Counted from the stretch's first letter, positions 27,301 to 35,342 are shown. The stretch: DNA of 64,000 bases from Dolichospermum sp. FACHB-1091 (GCF_014697585.1 NZ_JACJSB010000009.1:1-64000); one strand, 5' to 3'. The notes: generated by a model not told the origin, from the letters alone. Program-made: numbers and translations.

Positions 27301-29062
27301 GACTCTGCCAATCTGGATCACAGCCGCAGGTAATCCAGAGACTTTTCGTGAGGCGGGAGCTAAGGGTTTTAATATTTTAACTCACTTACTGGGACAAAGT
27401 TTAGAGGAATTAGCGACCAAAATTGCCATTTATCGTCAAGCTTATACAGAAAATGGACATACTGGCGAGGGAATTGTCAGCTTGATGATACATACTTATG
27501 TAGGGGAAAGTAAGGAAAAAGTGAAGGAACTGGTGCGGCAGCCAATGCGCCAATATTTGGCCAGTTCCTTGGATTTAATCAAGCTTGCGGCCTGGTCTTT
27601 CCCCACCTTCAAGCAGAAAACCACCAATGAGAAGGGACAGTTTGACCTATCTCACTTATCTGACCCAGATATGAATGAGGTACTAGATTTCTCCTTTGAA
27701 CGCTACTTTGAAACTAGTAGTTTATTTGGAACAGTGGATACCTGTGTACAGATGGTAGATCGAATTAAAGCCATTGGTGTTAACGAAATTGCCTGTCTGA
27801 TTGATTATGGTGTGGATACGGATACGGTACTATCTCAATTACCGCTACTGAATGAATTGAAAGCACGAATCGCCTCTCAACCTACCACTGAATCTGTAGC
27901 CGATTTGATTAAGCGTCACCAAGTGACACATCTGCAATGTACTCCTTCTATGGCTAGTTTACTGATTGCAGACACCCCCAACCGCCAAGCTTTATCGCAG
28001 TTATCTAATTTAATGATCGGTGGTGAGGCTTTTACCGAAGCTTTAGCAAAGGAACTTAGACAGATAATTCCCGGACAGATTCATAATATGTATGGTCCAA
28101 CAGAAACCACTGTTTGGTCTGCAACCCATACTTTAGCTCAAGTCAATGGAGTGGTTCCCCTGGGTCGTCCCATTGCCAATACTGAGTTATACGTTCTGGA
28201 CAATAATCAACAACCTGTGCCTGTTGGTATGGCTGGTGAGCTATATATTGGTGGTGCAGGGGTGACGCGCGGGTATTTAAACAGACCAGAATTAACTCAG
28301 TCAAGATTTATCCCCCATCCCTTCAGTAGGGACACTAACGCCCGTTTATACCGAACTGGGGATTTAGTTCGCTACCGCAGAGATGGTATTTTAGACTTTT
28401 TAGGACGCATAGATTTTCAAGTAAAAATACGCGGACATCGGATTGAATTAGGAGAAATTGAGACAATTTTAAGCCGACATGAAGCAGTACAAGAAGCTGT
28501 AATTATTGTTCGTGAAGATATCCCAGGGGATAAGCGACTTGTAGCCTATATTTCCAACCAGGACAACAACCAATGTCATGCAAGTATGAGAGAATACTTG
28601 CTTTCCCACTTACCTGAGTATATGATTCCTTCTAACTTTGTTGTTCTGGAGAAGTTTCCCCTGACTCCCAACCATAAAGTTGACCGCAAGGCCTTACCTG
28701 CTCCCATGTTAGCACCTGTGACTGGGGATACTGTAAGCACCATAATACCCCAAAATCATGTTGAACAAGCTCTGATAGAAATTTGGCAAAAGGTGCTTCA
28801 GATTTCCACCGTGGGAACTCAAGATAGTTTCTTTGATTTGGGAGGTAATTCCCTAGTTGCTGTGAGATTAATTGGGGAAATTCGTTCGGTATTTAATGTA
28901 GATTTACCCTTGATTACTTTGTTTCAAGCTCCAACTATACTCGACATTTCTGAGCAAATTATGGCTAAGTCCGCGAATCAATCCAGTTCACAACATTGGG
29001 GTCAAATCTGTGCCAATAAATCCCGTCATGAAAAAGTGGAGATGGTAGGAATATCCAGATAA
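24323..29062 (+). CDS. Formyltransferase-adenylation(monooxygenase)-carrier protein NRPS-like enzyme
   Basis: A 1579-residue assembly-line protein. Residues 1-180 are a formyltransferase domain with the catalytic Asn93, His95 and Asp131 (NYHDAPLPKYAG and QIDAGPI). A formyltransferase C-terminal-like part follows to about 300. Residues 340-560 resemble only the C-terminal half of a condensation domain and show no HHxxxDG. The adenylation domain starts near 583 (YTSGSTGKPKGVMVEH near 736). Between its A4 motif FDISVLELF and A5 motif NMYGPTETTVW sits a luciferase-like flavin monooxygenase of about 350 residues (VWTPERHFHAFGG, GRVGISFAAGWQPNDF). A7 RTGDLVRY and the A10 lysine (NHKVDRKAL) follow, then a carrier domain with Ser1510 (DLGGNSL). 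No thioesterase or further module is present. By hand the specificity residues read D-I-L-Q-M-G-M-V-W, close to glycine codes. AGGAG precedes the ATG. Confidence 0.9.
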   Translation: MIDFSCFVVGNGTLSINCLELLLLKNCQLLGVYSPDNSLQAWCESHGIEYISSRNLFHKRLLSVEYDYLFSINNVQWIIPKNVIARAKKATINYHDAPLPKYAGLYATSWALLNGETEHAVTWHQVVPQIDAGPIFKQKIVPIRPDDTAFTLNISCFDAAIASFDELTEELIAGNVEPIPQDLSQRTYFGYEHRPVSLISYDVSSKDICNLVRALDFGPVWLGQAGYRNELGQPKIWLPGGVVVVGSARPIISEHGTPGQVLILNAEGISIATIDGAVQFGNLKTLNGKDISPQELQQYYGVRVGDVLPVINAETKKAISQRNIALSRYEQIWVERLTKFTPFQHPYLGREISHQLPEFSSPQLQRYRILSNVPVEPKNLLVMFAAYCVRLAAESSGEFDLGLQTESQRGVAPELFSQIVPLRVNFEKEESFRDFQGRLSADLDYINNLGSFRHTLLGRYPELHDTEYGRNLFSRNNSPWSPKIFPVAIASVPTPDALKDLADWDFMNASMAFVAYEDGSDSELVHKGELSDTDSREIVQQLEVFISACLEHPDQSLDKLPILSLSQQQQILEAWNQTAQPFAADKCIHDLFAQQVERTPDAIAVVFQEQQLTYRELNTQANQLAHYLILQGVGPDVLVGLLMERSLEMIIGLLAIHKAGGAYLPLDPDFPQERLAFMVEDSQAPVILTNLAATREDYPTREMGNLRIIPIDAIRAEISQQPTTNPHTEVKPENLSYVIYTSGSTGKPKGVMVEHRNVLNFFTGMDGVINHEPPGVWLAVTSLSFDISVLELFWTLARGFKVVIYDPKAERKPATSQSLKRQNRSKSIDFSLFYFSSHERNQDAGEKYRLLLEGAKFADAHGFKAVWTPERHFHAFGGLFPNPVVSSAAIATITKDIHIRAGSCVSPLHNTIRLAEDWSLVDNLSNGRVGISFAAGWQPNDFALYPDRFANRKEIMFEQIEEVQALWRGESLELPNGKGERCFVQTLPRPIQATLPIWITAAGNPETFREAGAKGFNILTHLLGQSLEELATKIAIYRQAYTENGHTGEGIVSLMIHTYVGESKEKVKELVRQPMRQYLASSLDLIKLAAWSFPTFKQKTTNEKGQFDLSHLSDPDMNEVLDFSFERYFETSSLFGTVDTCVQMVDRIKAIGVNEIACLIDYGVDTDTVLSQLPLLNELKARIASQPTTESVADLIKRHQVTHLQCTPSMASLLIADTPNRQALSQLSNLMIGGEAFTEALAKELRQIIPGQIHNMYGPTETTVWSATHTLAQVNGVVPLGRPIANTELYVLDNNQQPVPVGMAGELYIGGAGVTRGYLNRPELTQSRFIPHPFSRDTNARLYRTGDLVRYRRDGILDFLGRIDFQVKIRGHRIELGEIETILSRHEAVQEAVIIVREDIPGDKRLVAYISNQDNNQCHASMREYLLSHLPEYMIPSNFVVLEKFPLTPNHKVDRKALPAPMLAPVTGDTVSTIIPQNHVEQALIEIWQKVLQISTVGTQDSFFDLGGNSLVAVRLIGEIRSVFNVDLPLITLFQAPTILDISEQIMAKSANQSSSQHWGQICANKSRHEKVEMVGISR

Positions 29063-29380
29063 ATTATTGCCATTAATATAGATGAATAATTGCAGACCCT
29101 CAATATTTTAGACTTGAGATTTGGAGATTATTTTTTCTGCTTTTATAAGAGGTGAAAATAAGGGGTGTGGGTCAATTCCTTTAAAATCTCAAATCTCAAA
29201 TCACAATTTCTGAATTGACAAACTTATTTTTTTTGATTCTCGATATTCCTCAATATTCATTTATCAACATAGTGCCAAAGTGGCGAGAATATTTGAACGG
29301 ATTTAGTATAGTTATTAATAACTGCTCATTTTTACTTATTAGATAGACTAGTAAATAAATATAATTTAGGATGTATAAAC
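29063..29380. other. Intergenic gap inside the acyl cassette
   Basis: 318 bases without a gene. TTGAGATTTGGAGATT (about 29114-29129) and AATCTCAAATCTCAA (29184-29198) form an imperfect inverted repeat built of ATCTCAA heptamers. It may terminate or attenuate the assembly-line transcript before the carrier-protein genes. Confidence 0.35.
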
Positions 29381-29635
29381 ATGAAAAATCGGCAAGAAAT
29401 ACTAAAAATGTTAGGTGAAGCTATGGAAATAAATAGTGCAGAACTTACAGAAGAAACAGCGCTGAAAAACTTAGGAGATGCCTGGGACTCAGTGGCTATA
29501 CTATCGGTAATATCAATCATTGATAGTTATGCTCAGAAATCTATTCCTGTTAATCTTATAGTCGAGAGTAAAACGATTAAAGACCTCATTGATTTGGTCT
29601 ATAAAAATGACAATCAAGTAATTAGTTATCAGTAA
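29381..29635 (+). CDS. Acyl carrier protein (first copy)
   Basis: This 84-residue carrier protein consists of a four-helix ACP fold. The phosphopantetheine serine is Ser37 in GDAWDSVAILS, replacing the usual DSL with DSV. It would carry an acyl intermediate for the ketosynthase III, reductase and ligase encoded just downstream. It is too divergent to be the housekeeping fatty-acid ACP. Confidence 0.8.
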   Translation: MKNRQEILKMLGEAMEINSAELTEETALKNLGDAWDSVAILSVISIIDSYAQKSIPVNLIVESKTIKDLIDLVYKNDNQVISYQ

Positions 29636-29658
29636 TTTTAATAATCAAGGAGAATAAA

Positions 29659-29958
29659 ATGTTAGAGATGAAGAGAGAAGAAGTTATGAAAATCATCAAA
29701 AGGGCATTTGCAGAAGTTGGAGATAAGTCAAATATTAACTTGCCAAAAAAAATAGATGAAGAAACGAGAATTTTAGGAGGAAATTCGCCTTTTGATTCTA
29801 TGCACGTTGTCAATATTATTGTTCTGATTGAAGATTATATTGCAGATACATTTAACCTGAATATTACTTTAGCTAATGAGCATACTATGTCCCAGAGTAA
29901 AAGTCCATTTTTATCTATTAGGACATTGACAGATTATATAGTAGGTAATCTAATCTAA
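29659..29958 (+). CDS. Acyl carrier protein-like (second copy)
   Basis: This 99-residue protein has an ACP-like centre with Ser47 in NSPFDSMHVVN and the helix-II pattern that follows (IIVLIEDYI). The start at 29659 is preceded by AAGGAG. An ATG three codons later is also possible. Two unlike carrier proteins in tandem suggest separate loading and extending, or donor and acceptor, roles. It sits 23 bases after the first ACP and ten before the reductase. Confidence 0.75.
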   Translation: MLEMKREEVMKIIKRAFAEVGDKSNINLPKKIDEETRILGGNSPFDSMHVVNIIVLIEDYIADTFNLNITLANEHTMSQSKSPFLSIRTLTDYIVGNLI

Positions 29959-29967
29959 TTTTCAAAC

Positions 29968-30693
29968 ATGAAATATCTTCAGAATAGTCTTTATCAAGAC
30001 CGTATTGTTTTAATTACTGGCACAACTAAAGGTATTGGACTGCATTTAGCAAAACATTTTTTAGAACAAGAAGCTATTGTTTGTGGTTTCGCTCGTTCTG
30101 AATCATCTTTGCAACACAATCAATACTATCATTATCGAGGAGATGTAACTAATATTAATGATGTTAAAGGAGTTATACAAGAAATTAGAAAAAAGTTTGA
30201 TCATTTGGATATACTGATTAATAATGCAGGTATAGCATCAATGAATCCTTCTATGTTGATGCCAGAAACTACTGCTAAAGAAATACTTGATATCAATATA
30301 ATTGGTGTTTTTAATATGTCGCGGGAAAGCACCAAGTTGATGATGAAAAAAAACTATGGCAGAATTATCAACTTTAGTTCTGTTGCTGTTCCTATGCACA
30401 TTGAAGGAGAGGCAATTTACGCATCTAGTAAAGCAGCTATTGAAGAATTTTCTCAGATTTTTGCCAGAGAAGTTGCTAGATTTGGCATCACAGTTAACGT
30501 CATTGGACCTTCACCAATTATGACAGATTTGATTGCCAAAGTATCTCCAGAAAAAATCCAAAATCTTGTTAATAAAATGCCTTTAAGTCGTTTAGGAGAA
30601 TTTAAAGATGTGGAAAATGTGATTGATTTTTTTGCTAGTGAAGCTAGTCAATATATTACAGGACAAGTTATTTATCTGGGAGGTGTTTCATGA
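29968..30693 (+). CDS. Short-chain dehydrogenase/reductase (FabG-like)
   Basis: This 241-residue classical SDR has the cofactor motif TGTTKGIG, the NNAG motif, an active-site serine in NFSSVAVP and the YxxxK pair Tyr151/Lys155 (YASSK). The C-terminus ASQYITGQVIYLGGVS is typical of 3-oxoacyl-ACP reductases. Its likely role is to reduce a 3-oxoacyl group on one of the adjacent carrier proteins. Its stop overlaps the start of the next gene (ATGA), a sign of coupling. Confidence 0.87.
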   Translation: MKYLQNSLYQDRIVLITGTTKGIGLHLAKHFLEQEAIVCGFARSESSLQHNQYYHYRGDVTNINDVKGVIQEIRKKFDHLDILINNAGIASMNPSMLMPETTAKEILDINIIGVFNMSRESTKLMMKKNYGRIINFSSVAVPMHIEGEAIYASSKAAIEEFSQIFAREVARFGITVNVIGPSPIMTDLIAKVSPEKIQNLVNKMPLSRLGEFKDVENVIDFFASEASQYITGQVIYLGGVS

Positions 30694-32051
30694 ATAATCT
30701 TGAGAGATTTTTCTCCTATTTTGCAGATTATGATCATAAAACTGCTTTAATCTTGAATAATCGAAATTATAGTTACAACTGGATTTTAGAACGAATAGAA
30801 TACTGGTCTTATATTTTGTCGGAGGAAGGTATAGAAAAATCTGTTGTTGGTTTTCAAGGAGATTATTCCCCGGAAATTATAGCCTTATTCTTCGCACTCA
30901 TGCGGCTAAAAAATATATTAGTCCCTTTAGGTGTAATTAATCAGCAAGAACAAAAAAGATATTTTGATATCGCTAATCTTCGGTATATTCTGTCAATTGA
31001 TAAACAAGAAAAGTTAGTAATTCAAGATTTAAAAACTATTGTAGATAATACTACTTTATCTCAATTCATTAAAGGGGAATCTGCGGGAATTGTTTTATTT
31101 TCTTCTGGTTCTACCGGTACACCCAAAGGAATGCTTCATGATTGTGATAAATTATTATCAAAATATAATCATGGCAGAAAAACTCTCAATACTTTAGCAT
31201 TTTTATCTCTGGATCATATTGGAGGAATCAACACTCTATTATATCAATTATCTAATGGAGGAATAACAGTATTAACGGATGATAGAAAACCAGAAAATAT
31301 CTGTCAATTAATTGAAAGTTGTCATATAGAATTATTGCCAGTCTCTCCAACTTTTCTGAATTTACTTTTGATGTCAGAGTCTTATGAAAATTATGATTTA
31401 AGTTCTTTAAAAATTATTAGTTATGGCACAGAAGTAATGCCAGAAAATACATTACTGGCTTTAGCTAATGCTTTTCCTGGGGTAAGTTTAAAACAGACTT
31501 ATGGACTATCAGAATTAGGAATATTACCCACTAAAAGTGAAAGTTCTGAAAGTAAATGGGTTAAGTTAGGTGGGGAAGATTACCAAGTGAAAATAGTAGA
31601 TAATATCCTCTGGATAAAAACTAATTCAGCTATGGTTAGTTATTTGAATGCTCCCTATCCTTATGATGATCAAGGTTGGTTAAATACAGGAGACGTGGTA
31701 GAAACAAAAGGGGATTATTTTAAAATACTTGGTCGTCAATCAGAAATGATTATTGTCGGTGGTTTAAAAGTCTTTCCCCAAGAAATAGAGAATATTTTAA
31801 TCCAAATGCCGGAAATTGATCAAGTAACAGTTTTTGGTGAAGCGAATGCAATTACGGGAAATATAGTTGTTGCTGTAGTTAAACCCACAGATTTATCAAT
31901 TGACGCACGGAAAATGAGACAACTGATTCAATCCTATTGTCAAGAAAAATTACAAAGTTATAAAATTCCAGTTAAGGTTTATTTACACTCTAGTGAACAT
32001 CACAATCATCGCTACAAAAAAATTCGTTCTCAAGTTAAGGAAATGCTATGA
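30690..32051 (+). CDS. AMP-forming acyl/aryl ligase (acyl-ACP or acyl-CoA synthetase family)
   Basis: This 453-residue adenylate-forming enzyme has FSSGSTGTPKGMLHD (P-loop), QTYGLSELG, and GWLNTGDVVETKGDYF with ILGRQSEMIIVGG, ending in the C-terminal subdomain lysine region YKKIRSQ. It would activate a free carboxylic acid and load it on a carrier protein. It overlaps both neighbours by four bases (ATGA), so reductase, ligase and ketosynthase form one tight translational unit. The substrate cannot be read from sequence. Confidence 0.87.
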   Translation: MNNLERFFSYFADYDHKTALILNNRNYSYNWILERIEYWSYILSEEGIEKSVVGFQGDYSPEIIALFFALMRLKNILVPLGVINQQEQKRYFDIANLRYILSIDKQEKLVIQDLKTIVDNTTLSQFIKGESAGIVLFSSGSTGTPKGMLHDCDKLLSKYNHGRKTLNTLAFLSLDHIGGINTLLYQLSNGGITVLTDDRKPENICQLIESCHIELLPVSPTFLNLLLMSESYENYDLSSLKIISYGTEVMPENTLLALANAFPGVSLKQTYGLSELGILPTKSESSESKWVKLGGEDYQVKIVDNILWIKTNSAMVSYLNAPYPYDDQGWLNTGDVVETKGDYFKILGRQSEMIIVGGLKVFPQEIENILIQMPEIDQVTVFGEANAITGNIVVAVVKPTDLSIDARKMRQLIQSYCQEKLQSYKIPVKVYLHSSEHHNHRYKKIRSQVKEML

Positions 32052-33100
32052 ATAAAACAAGTATTCCTCATATCAGTATGCGAGGAATTGCGATCGCTTT
32101 ACCTGAAAAAACTGAATTTAATCATCAATTATCAGATGTGTTAGATGATGAAGATATAAAAAGAGTTAGTCAAACAATTGGTATTTACAGTAGAAAGGTT
32201 GCGGATGAGGGAATTACAGCTTTTAATCTGATGTCCCAAGCTATAGAAAACCTTTTAAAAACTACAAATATTAGCAAGAAGAATATAGATTGTCTGGTGT
32301 GTATTACCCAAACTCCAGACTATTTAATTCCTGGAAATTCTTTTCTTTTATCTCATCAATTAGGACTAAAAACAAGTGTTTTAACTCTTGATATAAATGC
32401 TGGTTGTGCCGGATTTACCCATGGTCTAATTGTCCTGGGAAAATTAATTAGTAATGGTGATATTAAATGTGGATTACTTGTGGTTGGAGATACACTTACA
32501 AAGCTAGTCAATCCTCAAGATAAAACCGAGAGGTTGTTATTTGGTGATGGAGCGGCTGCTTGTCTTTTAGAATTTGATGAAAAAGGGAAAGGACTAACAG
32601 CTTGCTGGCGAACTATTGCTAGTGATTATAATAAGTTAATAGTTCCTGCTGGTGGTATGAAAACACCAACTACAGAACATACAAAAATTGTCAAAATCCA
32701 AGAAGATGGTAGCTATAGAAGTGAAAATGATTTAATTATGGATGGTGCTGCTGTTTTCTCATTTTCAATTAAAGAAGTTCCTGAACTTGTTAACTTAGCT
32801 TTAGAAAATTGTAATTTAAGCCATGAAGATATTGATTTATTTGTGTTTCACCAAGCTAATAAATTTATGGTTGATTATATCCGTAAGAAATTAAAGCTTG
32901 CTGAAGAAAAAGTTCCTATTTGTGTAGAAGGAATAGGTAATACTAGTAGTGCATCTATCCCCATTGCTATTAGTCGTTATGCCTTAAATCAAGGCATAAA
33001 TAAAATTAGTGGTCGGCTGTGTTTAACTGGGTTTGGAGTAGGTTTATCTTTGAGTAGCGTCATTATTGAAGTAGAAGATCTAATTGTCACTTCCCTATAA
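32048..33100 (+). CDS. 3-oxoacyl-ACP synthase III (KASIII/FabH-like)
   Basis: This 350-residue ketosynthase III has an intact Cys-His-Asn triad: Cys120 (DINAGCAGF), His268 (VFHQANKF) and Asn298 (GIGNTSSAS). It joins an acyl-CoA or acyl-ACP starter to malonyl-ACP, giving a short 3-oxoacyl group. Within this cassette it would use the two local carrier proteins and hand its product to the SDR. A comparable set (carrier protein, KASIII, reductase) makes the 3-hydroxyacyl group on the viosamine-type flagellar sugar of Pseudomonas syringae, which is the closest described logic I know. Confidence 0.9.
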   Translation: MNKTSIPHISMRGIAIALPEKTEFNHQLSDVLDDEDIKRVSQTIGIYSRKVADEGITAFNLMSQAIENLLKTTNISKKNIDCLVCITQTPDYLIPGNSFLLSHQLGLKTSVLTLDINAGCAGFTHGLIVLGKLISNGDIKCGLLVVGDTLTKLVNPQDKTERLLFGDGAAACLLEFDEKGKGLTACWRTIASDYNKLIVPAGGMKTPTTEHTKIVKIQEDGSYRSENDLIMDGAAVFSFSIKEVPELVNLALENCNLSHEDIDLFVFHQANKFMVDYIRKKLKLAEEKVPICVEGIGNTSSASIPIAISRYALNQGINKISGRLCLTGFGVGLSLSSVIIEVEDLIVTSL

Positions 33101-33112
33101 TTTCACAATGTT

Positions 33113-33739
33113 ATGAAGAAACAAAGAGTAGTCGTAATTGGAGCAGGAGGTCATGCTAAAGTAGTAGCAAGTACGCTCATGGACGCAGGACATCAAGTAG
33201 TAGGTTTTTACGATGATGATCTGCAAAAGAGGGGAAAGCATATTTTTGGTATTCCCGTTGTTGGTCCACTGGGCGAGCTTAAATATAACGATTTTTCTCA
33301 TGCAATCATTGGTATAGGTGAAAATGAGGTAAGAAAGCATTTAGTAGAAAAACTGAATCTTAATTGGATAACTGTGATTCATCCCTATGCTTATGTTCAC
33401 CCCGAAGTTTATTTAGGCGTAGGTACTGTAGTTTGTGCTGGTGCTATAGTCCAGCCCTATTCTAGAATTGGCTCGCACGTAATTATTAATACTAAATCTA
33501 GCGTTGATCATGACTGCTGCGTCGAAGATTATGTACATCTAGCACTCTCCCACCTTGCCGGTGGTGCAACAGCTAATGAGGGAGCATTTCTAGCGCTGGG
33601 AAGCATTGTATTTCCAAAAGTTACAATTGGTGCTTGGGCTACTGTCAGTGCTGGTTCAGTAGCAATGAAAGATGTGATGCCAAACAGCATAGTCGCAGGT
33701 GTGCCGGCTCGGGCGATTAGAGAAGCTAATTTAAATTGA
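33113..33739 (+). CDS. UDP-4-amino-sugar N-acetyltransferase (PglD/EpsM/NeuD type)
   Basis: This 208-residue enzyme has an N-terminal half VVVIGAGGHAKVVASTLMDAG, the mark of PglD/NeuD proteins, and a left-handed beta-helix with INTKSSVDHDCCVEDYVHLA, which carries the histidine used as base in PglD. It ends with VPARAI. It would acylate the 4-amino group of the amino sugar made by the dehydratase (10212) and aminotransferase (35343). It sits 12 bases after the ketosynthase gene, in the middle of the acyl cassette. Confidence 0.88.
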   Translation: MKKQRVVVIGAGGHAKVVASTLMDAGHQVVGFYDDDLQKRGKHIFGIPVVGPLGELKYNDFSHAIIGIGENEVRKHLVEKLNLNWITVIHPYAYVHPEVYLGVGTVVCAGAIVQPYSRIGSHVIINTKSSVDHDCCVEDYVHLALSHLAGGATANEGAFLALGSIVFPKVTIGAWATVSAGSVAMKDVMPNSIVAGVPARAIREANLN

Positions 33740-33803
33740 CGCAAGAGGTAAAAGAGGATCAGCTTAACTACGGATAATTACCCCTACACATTCCCTATTC
33801 TCT

Positions 33804-35342
33804 ATGAAAATTATTTCTCTCGGTCATGCAGGCCTCCAAGTAGAAACTCAAAATGCTAAAGTGCTAATTGATCCTTGGTTTTCACCCGAAGGGGCGTTTT
33901 TGGGTTCATGGTTTCAGTACCCAGCTAACCAACATTTGATCACCCCTGCACTGCTGCAACCAACGGCCATCGCTATTTCTCATGAGCATTTAGATCACCT
34001 TGACCCTTGGTTTTTGTCCCAAATACCAGCAAATACACCTGTTATTATTCCTGACTATCCCTCACCAGTCTTAAAGAGAAAAATTGCTGCTGCTGGTTTA
34101 AGGGAAATTATCGAATTACCTGAGTGGCAACCAATAGAAATAGCTGAGAGCATTAGTATTTTCTTTGTATCAGAACAGTCACCAATGAACCATGATTCGG
34201 CGGTGGTTATTGTTGCTGAGGAGCAGACTCTACTTAATCTCAATGATGCTCGCTTGTCAGGATCTCAACTTAGCAGCATCCGTAACAAAGTAGGTGGAGT
34301 AATTGATGTCTTAGCATTGCAAGGAGCAGGGGCTTCTTGGTATCCCATCTGTTATGAGTACCCCGAAGAGCGTAAAAGAGAACTTTCTCAGAATAAGCGC
34401 CTAGCTAAATTTAAGTACATGGAACGGGCGATTACTATTGTTGAACCAGTAACAGTTATGCCCTGTGCTGGTCCTCCCTGTTTCCTTGACTCAGAACTGA
34501 CTTGGGCAAATGCAGAGATCGAAGCCGGAATTTTCCCAGATCAACAGCAGGTAGTAGACTGGTTGGGGCAGGAGGGAATTAAAAATACTATGATTTTGCT
34601 CCCAGGTGATGCTTTTGATGTGACTACAAATCAAAAAGCAGCCGATCCTATCTGGGATGATTTTCACTTTAGCAATCGCACCTCCTATGTACAAGACTAT
34701 GCTGAATCCAGAACTGGTAATCTTCTGGCTTTAAAGGCTCGTTACCCTCAACCTACCGCATCTCTTTACTTACCATTTTACGACTATTTCCAGCGTCTTT
34801 TAGCAATGAGTCCTTACTTCAACAGCAAAATCAAGATGCGAGTTGGCTTTGATATCACAGGACCTGGAGGGGGGAAATGGGCGGTTGATTTTCGACCCGG
34901 TTTAGAAGGGGTATATGAAGAGATGGGTGAATGTAGTTATGGATACCGTTTTGCCTCAAGATGGCTTCCTTCCTTGTTAGACGGTTCTTTGTCTTGGGAA
35001 GACTTCTTTTTGTCCTTACGATTTCAGGTATGGCGAAATCCAGATATCTACAATGACCATCTTTTAGGACTCTTGAAATTTGCTTGTTCTAAGTCCTTGC
35101 AAGCTGTAGAAGATTATGAAAACTCAGTGGATTTTCAAGAGCAAATTACAATCCATTGCGACGGAAATAATTACTTGGTACAGCGCCATTGTCCCCATGC
35201 AGGTTTTGACTTACAGGAGGTAGGAGAGGTTTTACCTGGAGGGATTCTGCGCTGTCTAGGTCATCACTACGAGTTTGATTTAAATACCGGAAAATGCCTG
35301 AATGGCAAATCTAAATTACTCAGCAGCAAACGCGCTATTTAG
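33804..35342 (+). CDS. Metallo-beta-lactamase-fold protein with C-terminal Rieske domain (CMAH-related)
   Basis: This 512-residue protein has an N-terminal metallo-beta-lactamase fold with HEHLDH (His60, His62, Asp64, His65) after the strand IAIS. The C-terminal Rieske [2Fe-2S] site is Cys463-Pro-His465 and Cys484-Leu-Gly-His487 (HCPHAGFDL and LRCLGHHYEF). The combination and the middle stretch around YMERAITIVEPVTVMPCAG recall CMP-N-acetylneuraminate hydroxylase, in which the Rieske part comes first; here the order is reversed. A role hydroxylating the acyl group of a nucleotide sugar is a reasonable inference, not shown. The stop is directly followed by the aminotransferase GTG. Confidence 0.8.
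   Translation: MKIISLGHAGLQVETQNAKVLIDPWFSPEGAFLGSWFQYPANQHLITPALLQPTAIAISHEHLDHLDPWFLSQIPANTPVIIPDYPSPVLKRKIAAAGLREIIELPEWQPIEIAESISIFFVSEQSPMNHDSAVVIVAEEQTLLNLNDARLSGSQLSSIRNKVGGVIDVLALQGAGASWYPICYEYPEERKRELSQNKRLAKFKYMERAITIVEPVTVMPCAGPPCFLDSELTWANAEIEAGIFPDQQQVVDWLGQEGIKNTMILLPGDAFDVTTNQKAADPIWDDFHFSNRTSYVQDYAESRTGNLLALKARYPQPTASLYLPFYDYFQRLLAMSPYFNSKIKMRVGFDITGPGGGKWAVDFRPGLEGVYEEMGECSYGYRFASRWLPSLLDGSLSWEDFFLSLRFQVWRNPDIYNDHLLGLLKFACSKSLQAVEDYENSVDFQEQITIHCDGNNYLVQRHCPHAGFDLQEVGEVLPGGILRCLGHHYEFDLNTGKCLNGKSKLLSSKRAI

Noticed and set aside
24323-29062. Idea that the NRPS-like gene starts a normal peptide pathway such as an anabaenopeptilide
   Set aside because: There is no complete condensation domain, further module, thioesterase or peptide exporter next to it, and all neighbours are sugar or short-acyl genes.
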